A stretch of 10,747 bases of DNA, taken from the NCBI GenBank assembly GCA_025057735.1, contig JANWUU010000135.1, forward strand, positions 1 through 10,747. The letters run 5' to 3'. Shown piece by piece: positions 1 to 7,549 of this stretch. The translations under genes were made by a program, and so were the position numbers. The DNA is from Burkholderiaceae bacterium (lineage in GTDB: Bacteria; Pseudomonadota; Gammaproteobacteria; Burkholderiales; Burkholderiaceae). Within the stretch, counting starts at the first letter, position 1. Every line of letters begins with the position of its first letter. The notes beneath the pieces are model-generated. The model did not search any database and was not told the origin of the DNA. It was given only the letters and a program-made list of their open reading frames with translations.

Positions 1-644
1 TGGCGGCACTGGCGGCCCTGGCCGCGCTCGCCTTCTGGCTCGTGCGGCCGCTGCTGCGCACCGCGCTTGCGCGCACGACGAGCGCCGCCGAGCCGCTCAC
101 CGGCAATGCGCTGGCGATCGTGCTGATCGCGGCCTTCGCGGCGGCGATCGCCACCTACCAGATCGGCATCTTCGCCCTCTTCGGCGGTTTTCTGGTCGGC
201 ATGCTGCTGCACGACCGGCGCGCGCTGGTGGCGGCTTGGCGCGAGCGCGTCAGCCCGCTCGTCACCACGCTGCTGCTGCCGGTGTTCTTCACGTTCACCG
301 GGCTGCGCACCGACGTGCAGGGGCTCGCCAGCGCCGAACTGTGGCTGTGGTGCGCGGCCTTCATCGCGCTTGCCTACCTGGGAAAATTCGGCGGCTGTTA
401 CCTGGGCGCGCGGCTGGCCGGCGTCGGCGCCGACGAGGCGCGCGCGATCGCCATTTTGATGAACACGCGCGGCCTGATGGAGCTGGTGGTGCTCAACGTG
501 GGCTATGACCTGGGCGTCATTCCGCAGTCGGTGTTCACGATGCTGGTGCTGATGGCCCTGGCGACCACACTCACCACCGCCCCGTTTCTGCGTCTTTGGC
601 TGGCGCGCCTGGGCCACGTCATCCCGCGCCAGCGCGATGCGTGA
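1..644 (+). CDS. CPA2 (Kef-type) cation:proton antiporter, 3' portion
   Basis: The window opens inside this gene: the frame is open from base 3 and runs 213 codons to TGA at 642-644, so the ATG at 42 is internal. The visible part is the C-terminal half of a monovalent cation:proton antiporter membrane domain. It is a series of very hydrophobic helices, with the glycine-rich segment FGGFLVGMLLH, the PVFFTFTGLRT stretch and the NTRGLMELVVLNVG motif, all typical of CPA2/KefB-like exchangers. The protein ends shortly after the last helix with a basic tail (PRQRDA), so no RCK/TrkA-N regulatory domain follows, unlike E. coli KefB/KefC. Ion specificity (K+ or Na+) cannot be told from this fragment. 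Its last 8 bases overlap the next gene, suggesting co-transcription. Confidence 0.9.
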   Translation, partial: AALAALAALAFWLVRPLLRTALARTTSAAEPLTGNALAIVLIAAFAAAIATYQIGIFALFGGFLVGMLLHDRRALVAAWRERVSPLVTTLLLPVFFTFTGLRTDVQGLASAELWLWCAAFIALAYLGKFGGCYLGARLAGVGADEARAIAILMNTRGLMELVVLNVGYDLGVIPQSVFTMLVLMALATTLTTAPFLRLWLARLGHVIPRQRDA

Positions 645-1266
645 GGAAATGCGCGGCACGCGCTACAAACGCCTGCAGGATCTCGCGGCCCTGCGCGCCG
701 CGACGCCGCCGCGCAAGCGAGCCACGCCGCCGGACGAAGACTTCCGTCGCGCGATGGCGGCGCTCGGCGTGGCGCCGCTGCCGCCCAGCGGGCGCGCCCA
801 TTTTCCGCCCGCCCCGCGGGCGCCGCTGGCGCTGAGCCGCGCACGCGACGACGCGGCTGTGCTCACCGAATCGGTGGCGGAGGAGATCGACGTCGACACG
901 CTGCTCGACACCGACGAAGCGCTGTCTTTCCGCCGCCCCGGAATCGGACCGGAGGTGCTGCGCAAGCTGCGCCGCGGTCACTGGGTGATCCAGGACGAGA
1001 TCGACCTGCACGGGCACCGCGTCGAGCAGGCGCGCGCCGCCCTGGCGGATTTCCTGCGCGCCGCCGGCCGGCGCGGCATGCGCTGCGTGCGCATCGTGCA
1101 CGGCAAGGGGCTGGGCTCGAAAGACCGTCAGCCCGTGCTCAAGCACAAAGTGCGGCTGTGGCTCTCGCAGCGCGACGAGGTGCTGGCGTTCTGCCAGGCG
1201 CGCCCGGCGCAGGGCGGTGCCGGCGCGCTGATCGTGCTGTTGCGCGCGGCGACGGCGGCGCGATGA
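637..1266 (+). CDS. Smr domain protein (SmrA/SmrB-like)
   Basis: A 209-residue protein. The N-terminal ~110 residues are charged and probably flexible. The C-terminal ~85 residues form a Smr (small MutS-related) domain: DLHG at residues 123-126, VRIVHGKGLGS at about 151-161, and a closing GGAGALIVLLR at about 193-203. In the family, DLHG and HGKG belong to the nucleic-acid binding or nuclease site; E. coli SmrB cleaves mRNA at collided ribosomes, while other stand-alone Smr proteins are poorly defined. The length and layout fit proteobacterial SmrA/SmrB-like proteins. The ATG at 637 lies within the end of the antiporter gene (8-bp overlap). An in-frame ATG at 649, preceded by GAGGAA, is an alternative but badly spaced start. 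The stop overlaps the next start as ATGA. Confidence 0.93.
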   Translation: MREEMRGTRYKRLQDLAALRAATPPRKRATPPDEDFRRAMAALGVAPLPPSGRAHFPPAPRAPLALSRARDDAAVLTESVAEEIDVDTLLDTDEALSFRRPGIGPEVLRKLRRGHWVIQDEIDLHGHRVEQARAALADFLRAAGRRGMRCVRIVHGKGLGSKDRQPVLKHKVRLWLSQRDEVLAFCQARPAQGGAGALIVLLRAATAAR

Positions 1267-1880
1267 CGCTGGATGCCGGCGTGGCCGTGGCGGCCATCGA
1301 GCTGGTGGCGGTACTGGCGTTCGCCTTCTCGGGTTTCGCCGAGGCGCACGGCAAGCGGATGGACGCGGTGGGCGTGTTCACGGTCGCTTTCGTGACCGCC
1401 TTCGGCGGCGGCACGCTGCGCGACCTGCTGCTGGACCGCCGTCCCTTTTACTGGGTCGAGCACTACGAGTACGTGCTGCTGATCCTAGCGCTGACGCTGG
1501 TCGCGCCGCTGCTGCTGCGGCTGGCGCAACGCGTGATCCCGGCGGCGGCGTTCATCGTCGCCGATGCGGTCGGGCTCGGCTTTTTCTCGATCAGCGGCAC
1601 GGCGCTGGCGGCGCAGGCGCAACTGCCCTGGATCGTGGCGGCGATGCTGGGGGTGATCACCGGTGTGGCCGGCGGCATCTTGCGCGACGTGATCGTCAAC
1701 GAGGTGCCGATGGTGCTGCGCGACGGCCGCCCCTATGCCCTGGCGGCGTTCGTCGGCTGCTGCGTCTATCTGTTGCTGGCCTACCTCGGTGCGCCGGCCG
1801 GTGCGGCGCTGTGGAGCTCGGCGGCGCTGATCGTCGCCATCCGGCTGCTCGCCCTCTGGCGCGGGTGGCGCATCCGTTGA
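1263..1880 (+). CDS. TRIC/UPF0126 family membrane protein (YadS/YicG-like)
   Basis: A 205-residue integral membrane protein of about seven hydrophobic segments. It carries the duplicated glycine-rich signature of the TRIC (trimeric intracellular cation channel, formerly UPF0126) family: AFGGGTLRDLLLDR near residues 46-59 and GVAGGILRDVIVNEVP near 134-149, each at the end of a three-helix repeat. Prokaryotic TRIC homologues form homotrimeric cation-permeable pores; some YadS/YicG relatives have been proposed to handle small metabolites, and the substrate here is unknown. The start is ATG 1263, which overlaps the smr stop by ATGA, so translation is probably coupled. A longer open frame upstream of 1263 overlaps smr and is disregarded. 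The gene closes a three-gene chain with the antiporter and smr. Confidence 0.92.
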   Translation: MTLDAGVAVAAIELVAVLAFAFSGFAEAHGKRMDAVGVFTVAFVTAFGGGTLRDLLLDRRPFYWVEHYEYVLLILALTLVAPLLLRLAQRVIPAAAFIVADAVGLGFFSISGTALAAQAQLPWIVAAMLGVITGVAGGILRDVIVNEVPMVLRDGRPYALAAFVGCCVYLLLAYLGAPAGAALWSSAALIVAIRLLALWRGWRIR

Positions 1881-2047
1881 GGAACCGCTGAACAGCCTCG
1901 TGCGCGCTCGGATCGCGGCGTCGCGTGCGCGCCCTCTCCTCGCTCATGCACGGGGCGGTCTCGTCGCTCGCTGCGCGGCACGGTGCGCTTCGCACTGCGG
2001 CCGGTGGTTTTGCGGAGGTTCCTTGAGCGGCCCCGCAACGCGGCCGC
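1881..2047. other. Convergent spacer between the TRIC gene and glnB
   Basis: The 167 bp separate the tail ends of two convergent genes. No open frame with protein-like composition is seen. A short hairpin is possible at 1981-1997 (7-bp arms with one G-T pair, 3-base loop), but the four-T run at 2008-2011 begins about 11 bases after it, so it is not a clear intrinsic terminator. A second stem lies at the glnB stop and is listed separately. Confidence 0.5.

Positions 2048-2050
<3 letters not shown>
2024..2050 (-). terminator. Stem-loop overlapping the glnB stop codon (possible terminator)
   Basis: The arms AGCGGCC (2026-2032) and GGCCGCT (2042-2048) are perfectly complementary. The stem can extend to 9 bp with one G-T pair, and the loop is 9 bases. 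The inner arm includes the NotI-like palindrome GCGGCCGC and the glnB TAA. No U tract follows on either strand, so factor-independent termination is uncertain; the stem may instead protect the 3' end of the mRNA. Confidence 0.25.
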
Positions 2051-4061
<2,011 letters not shown>

Positions 4062-4082
4062 CGACTGTGCTTTCTTTCGCCT
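4062..4082. promoter_or_regulatory. 21-bp divergent gap between nadE and the COG3146 gene
   Basis: The two start codons are only 21 bp apart, so neither gene can have a complete promoter inside the gap; at least one promoter must lie within the other gene's 5' coding region. On the nadE side the gap reads as a purine-rich GAAAGAAAG leader. On the plus side it is pyrimidine-rich and shows no Shine-Dalgarno sequence. No convincing -35/-10 pair was found. Confidence 0.45.
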
Positions 4083-5234
4083 ATGAAAAATTATCGCACG
4101 CAGGTGACCGACGACCTGGCGGCGGTCGCGCCGCAGGCCTGGGATGCGTTGGTGCAGGCAAGCGGCGGCAACCTCTTCGTGCGCCATGCCTTCCTTGATG
4201 CACTAACCGCCAGCGGCTGTGCCACCGCCGCCACCGGTTGGCGGCCCGCCTATCTGACGCTGTGGGACGAGGACGGACTGGCGGCGGCCGCGCCGCTCTA
4301 CTGCAAAACGCATTCCTTTGGCGAATATGTGTTCGACTGGAGCTGGGCGCAGGCGTATCGGCGCGCCGGTCTCGCCTATTACCCGAAAGGCCTGGTCGCG
4401 GTGCCCTTTACCCCAGTGGCCGGCGCGCGCCTGCTGGCGCGCGACGAAAATGCGCGGGCCGCGCTCGCCGAGGCGCTGCGGGCGCACGCGTATGCGCAAG
4501 GGTGGTCGTCGCTGCACGTGCTGTTCGCGCCGGAGTCGGAGGTCGCGCATCTGGTCCGCCACGGGATGCTCGCGCGCCGCGGCCTGCAATTTCATTGGCA
4601 CAACCGCGGCTACCGCGACTTCGAGGACTTCCTGGCCGCGCTCGCGCAGCCCAAGCGCAAGAAGATCCGCGCCGAGCGGCACAAGGTTGCGCAGGCCGGC
4701 GTGACGCTGCAGCGGCGCACCGGTTCCGACATCACGGAGGCGGACTGGGCGTTTTTTTACCGCTGCTATTGCGCCACCTATGCCGCGCACGGCGCCCGTC
4801 CGTACCTGAATCTGGACTTCTTCCTGCGCCTGGCGCAGACGCTGCCGCAGCACCTGCTGCTGGTGCTGGCGCACCGCGGGCGCACGCCGATCGCAGCCGC
4901 CTTCGGCGTGCTTGACGGCGCGCGCCTGTATGGCCGCTACTGGGGTGCCCTGCAGGACGTCTCCTGCCTGCACTTCGAGTGCTGCTACTACCAGATGATC
5001 GAGTTCGCGATCGAGCGTGCACTGGCGGTTTTCGAGGGCGGTGCGCAGGGCACGCACAAGCTGGCGCGCGGGCTCGATCCGGTCGTTACGCACTCCGCGC
5101 ACTGGCTGGCCGATGCGCGCATGCGCGCGGCGGTGGCACGCTATCTGGCACAAGAGCAGGCCGCCTTAGATGCGGCCATTGACGAGCTGAACGAGCACCG
5201 CGCGTTTCGGCCGCGGATTCAAGGTGCGTCATGA
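4083..5234 (+). CDS. GNAT/FemAB-like acetyltransferase family protein (COG3146, DUF482)
   Basis: A 383-residue protein matching the COG3146 family, annotated variously as GNAT N-acetyltransferase or peptidoglycan-bridge (FemAB-like) protein; no substrate is established. Visible hallmarks are WAQAYRRAGLAYYPKG near residues 88-103 followed by PFTPVAGARLL near 108-118, the basic stretch QPKRKKIRAERHKV in the middle, and FYRCYCATYAAHGARPYLN. The C-terminal part has CCYYQMIEFAIERAL followed by EGGAQGTHKLARGL, a strongly conserved end block. There is no signal peptide or membrane helix, so it should be cytosolic. ATG 4083 gives the expected N-terminus; the frame is open further upstream only because it overlaps nadE. 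It is divergent from nadE across 21 bp. Its TGA overlaps the stop of the convergent ppa remnant in TCATGA. Confidence 0.88.
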   Translation: MKNYRTQVTDDLAAVAPQAWDALVQASGGNLFVRHAFLDALTASGCATAATGWRPAYLTLWDEDGLAAAAPLYCKTHSFGEYVFDWSWAQAYRRAGLAYYPKGLVAVPFTPVAGARLLARDENARAALAEALRAHAYAQGWSSLHVLFAPESEVAHLVRHGMLARRGLQFHWHNRGYRDFEDFLAALAQPKRKKIRAERHKVAQAGVTLQRRTGSDITEADWAFFYRCYCATYAAHGARPYLNLDFFLRLAQTLPQHLLLVLAHRGRTPIAAAFGVLDGARLYGRYWGALQDVSCLHFECCYYQMIEFAIERALAVFEGGAQGTHKLARGLDPVVTHSAHWLADARMRAAVARYLAQEQAALDAAIDELNEHRAFRPRIQGAS

Positions 5235-5769
5235 ACAAGCCGGCTTCGAGCTGGCCCGTAGGCATGCCTGCACCGCGGCGACAATCTGGCGCCTCGCCTG
5301 CTTGGGCCAGCCCCAGCCGCACACCCCGACCCAGTTAGCGCTTTCGATTCTGGTGGTGCTCAATGACATGCTGGATCTGTGCCAGCCGCTGCGGCGCGAT
5401 GTCCTTCGGGCACTTGCCAGCGCTTACACAAAGGCAAGCACTGCTCGATTGGCAGCGCAAGCAGCTTGCAATCAACGCCAGATATGTTTCCCATGTTGAG
5501 CGCGCCACGCGGCCGGCAACGCACCGCTGCGCCAAGTTGCAGGGCAAACGGCGTGTCACCACGGCTTACCATCATCAGCGATCGTCGGCGGGATAAAGCC
5601 GTCGTTGCACGGGTACCGCATCGCGGTGGCGATGAAACGGTGGCCAGACAGCGCGCCGCTTTCCTTGTCAACCCCGTCTTTGATCGGATCCGCGTGGGCC
5701 GACGTGTCCATGATGACGTTACATTCGTCCGGCACCGTTGCGGCCCGCCGGCATGCTCTGCAAACCCAC
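5229..5769 (-). pseudogene. ppa: Decayed inorganic pyrophosphatase (family I)
   Basis: Pieces in different minus-strand frames line up in order with family I pyrophosphatase: GLQSMPAGRN from a possible GTG at 5769; VPDECNVIMDTSAHADPIK through GALSGHRFIATAMRYPCNDG to TIADDGKPW; TPFALQLGAAVRCRP through LNMGNISGVDCKLLALPIE; DIAPQRLAQIQHVIEHHQN; and WVGVCGWGWPKQARRQIVAA to TGA at 5231-5229. The 541 bp are close to full gene length (~176 codons). Frame breaks fall near 5737 (one extra base), 5562 (a short deletion with a TGA at the join), 5397 and 5338 (TAA). Against E. coli numbering as I recall it, E20, E31, Y55, D67, D70 and D97 are replaced or lost, while K29, R43, Y51, D102 and K104 remain. 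The intact enzyme would hydrolyse pyrophosphate in the cytosol. Breaks plus lost active-site residues exclude a simple sequencing error. Confidence 0.93.
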
Positions 5770-5917
5770 CGCCGTTTCTTTCTGATACCTGCCGGACCGC
5801 AGTGCCGCGAGCGGATCTGCGCGCCACGCGAATGGCGTGTTTTGCATGCTGCAGCCGCGGCGCGCACGCAAGCAAGCGTCCGAGACGCTGACCGATTGGC
5901 GCGCTGCCAAGAGCGCG
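5770..5917. promoter_or_regulatory. Spacer between two divergent pseudogenes (former promoter region)
   Basis: About 148 bp separate the ppa remnant's start from the first recognisable aldehyde dehydrogenase residues. As the two dead genes point away from each other, this should once have held both promoters. No clear -35/-10 pair or operator is visible now. The plus-strand frame of the dehydrogenase is open across part of it, back to an ATG at 5837, but the residues there match nothing I recognise, so the original start is probably nearer 5910-5920. Confidence 0.4.
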
Positions 5918-6745
5918 CATCGCTTCATCAGCACCGGCAGGGTAAAAGCCGCGGGCAGCACAACGCAGCCGCTGGTCGATCTCTGCAACGGCAGCTGCCA
6001 TGCGGTCGATGTCGACCGCGCCCTGCGCGCGGCCTTCGGCAACGACGGTGGGGCTGGCTGGCCGCCGCCGAACGCGGGCACCTGCACGCGTGGTTGTCAG
6101 TGCGCGTCGGCAAGTGCGCGCGGCAACGGCTGCGATGAGGAATCGCGCGCCATCGGTCAGCCTTCGCAGCAGGGCCGCCCGAACGTGATGGCGCTGGCAC
6201 GCTATCAGCAGTACGACGCCGTGGCCGCGCACACACTGCAAAATGAGACGATCCCGCATCAGCCGGGCTTCACAGTGCTGGCGCTGCGCGAGCCGCACAA
6301 CGTCACCGGCCACATTATCCCGTGCATCGATCGGCAGCAGATCTTCGGCCGCAGCGTGGGGACGGCGCGCGCCGCCGGCAACGCCTGCGTCGTCACGCCG
6401 GCTGAGGATGCCTGCCTGCCGGCGCTGCTGCTGCTGCGCGAAGTGCCGCCGACGCACCGCATCGCGCACGAAAGCGATCTTCGGTGCAGTGTTAGCGGCC
6501 TGGGCCTCTGCCCTGTTGCGCTCGCCCATCGCAATGGCGCCGGGCTGCCGGCGGGCGTGTGCCGGCGCGACAAGACACGCCTGTTGCGCCTGGCCTGCGG
6601 CCCGGTGCTCGTCAACCATAATGCCGCCAGCAGCGGTATCGAACTGCTCGTCGGCAGCGTGATGGCAACAGCCACCGGCACGAAAAAGACGTCCTAAGCC
6701 GCTGTTCATTATGCGCAAAAAACGATCGCGATTCGCCACGGCTGA
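5918..6745 (+). pseudogene. Decayed NAD(P)+-dependent aldehyde dehydrogenase with a large internal deletion
   Basis: Plus-strand segments match an ALDH-superfamily enzyme in order: FISTGRVKAAGSTTQPLVD; DVDRALRAAF; in another frame GWLAAAERGHL; then ALARYQQYDAVAAHTLQNET, FTVLALREPHNVTGHIIP, QQIFGRSVGTARAAGNACVV and PAEDACL. The next recognisable residues, VPPTHRIAHE, belong near residue 385 of a ~480-residue enzyme, so about 190-200 codons are gone at about 6420-6435, including the catalytic Cys and general-base Glu regions. The tail follows: IFGAVLAA in a third frame, GVCRRDKTRLLRLA, VLVNHNAASSGIEL, an in-frame TAA at 6695-6697, then QKTIAIRHG to TGA at 6743-6745. The oxyanion Asn of the WNYP motif is Ile (PCIDRQQ) and the cofactor-binding Lys of KPAE is Thr. 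Frame changes lie near 6055, 6125, 6480 and 6510. It would have oxidised an unknown aldehyde. The methyltransferase starts 6 bp later. Confidence 0.9.
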
Positions 6746-6751
6746 AATCCA

Positions 6752-7549
6752 ATGAATCTGAGGGAACTGCGGCTTGACGTGGAAGCGCTGGCCAGCGAAG
6801 CGCTCTTCGGCCATGGCTTCCTGCATTACGGATACTTTGAAAACGGCGAGGCCGACGAGCTGAGCCTGGCGCGGCTGGGGCGCGCGCAGCAGGCGTACTT
6901 CAACGTCGTAGCAAGCCGCATCCCGGCCGGCACGCGCAGGATCCTGGACGTCGGCAGCGGCACTGGTGCCAATGCGCTGGCGCTGACCCAGCTTGGCTAC
7001 CAGGTCGCGTGCGTCTGCCCGTCGCCCCGCTTGAATGAGTTCGCGCGCCGCAAACTGCCGCCGACGGTGCCGATCCATGAAGCGCGCTTTGAAGACCTTA
7101 TGCTGGGCGAGCGCTTCGACCTGGTGTTATTCCTCGAAAGCTTCCACTACCTGGAGGCCGCCACCGCCCTGGCGCGCGCGGCGGCGCTCGCACCGGCAGC
7201 GCTTGTGTTCGACTACTTCCCCCGCCGCGACGCCGGCGGTCCACGCAAGGTCTCGCACGCGCGCTTCGTCGCCCTCGCGCAGCAGGCCGGCTTCCGCATC
7301 GAGGAGGACCGCGACTGCACGCGCGAGATCACGCCGACCTTCCTGGTGCTCGATACGCTGCGCAACGAACGCCTGCGCCCGTTCGTGACGCGCACGGTGC
7401 AGGACCTGCGGCGCACGCGCCCGCTGCTGTCGCTGCTGCTTGCCTGGCCGTTGGCGCGCGTACTGGCCGCCGCTGCGCGTGAGAGCCAAAAGCACCGGAC
7501 CTTTCCGGCCGAGTTCGAATACCGCTTAATCCGCCTGGCGCGCCGCTGA
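6752..7549 (+). CDS. Class I SAM-dependent methyltransferase
   Basis: A 265-residue cytosolic protein with a Rossmann-type methyltransferase core. The SAM-binding motif I is ILDVGSGTGANAL at residues 64-76, and strand 4 with its following motif is FDLVLFLESFHYL at 122-134. The end of strand 2, where many relatives have an acidic ribose-binding residue, reads VACVCPSP instead. The N-terminal FGHGFLHYGYFENGE recalls small-molecule and lipid methyltransferases, but I do not recognise the substrate. The frame is uninterrupted and the codon pattern normal, so it looks functional. ATG 6752 lies 6 bp after the dead aldehyde dehydrogenase and was probably its operon partner; no ribosome site or clear promoter of its own is visible. 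The 3' end overlaps the convergent antiporter by 24 bp. Confidence 0.88.
   Translation: MNLRELRLDVEALASEALFGHGFLHYGYFENGEADELSLARLGRAQQAYFNVVASRIPAGTRRILDVGSGTGANALALTQLGYQVACVCPSPRLNEFARRKLPPTVPIHEARFEDLMLGERFDLVLFLESFHYLEAATALARAAALAPAALVFDYFPRRDAGGPRKVSHARFVALAQQAGFRIEEDRDCTREITPTFLVLDTLRNERLRPFVTRTVQDLRRTRPLLSLLLAWPLARVLAAAARESQKHRTFPAEFEYRLIRLARR

Noticed and set aside
146..156. GGCGATCGCC palindromes as a possible repeat family
   Set aside because: They are scattered, short and expected by chance in GC-rich coding DNA; no regular spacing was seen.
1981..2011. A hairpin followed by TTTT as a terminator for the TRIC gene
   Set aside because: The T run is short and begins about 11 bases after the stem, too far for an ordinary intrinsic terminator.
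4062..4187. An N-terminal extension of NadE to an ATG at 4187
   Set aside because: The extra 42 residues do not resemble the family and overlap the divergent gene, whereas ATG 4061 gives the expected nitrilase-domain start.
4203..5153. A 316-codon minus-strand frame antisense to the acetyltransferase gene
   Set aside because: It is a GC-driven shadow frame of a well-supported plus-strand gene, with low-complexity Arg/Gln/Ala composition.
5990..6010. A possible cytochrome c haem site, CNGSCHAVD
   Set aside because: The spacing is CxxxCH rather than CxxCH, and the residues align with the N-terminal PCNG-like segment of the aldehyde dehydrogenase remnant.
6460..6560. A purine/xanthine permease (NCS2) fragment in frame 3, suggested by IFGAVLAAW and SPIAMAPG
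   Set aside because: The surrounding blocks fit aldehyde dehydrogenase better: IFGAVLAA is the EEIFGPVL segment read in a shifted frame, and the text on both sides continues the ALDH tail in order.
5360..7078. A 572-codon open frame on the minus strand
   Set aside because: It runs through two recognisable pseudogenes and into the antisense of the intact methyltransferase. Its third-position GC is lower than that of the plus frame, and its residues (rich in Arg, Gln, Ala and His) match no family I know.
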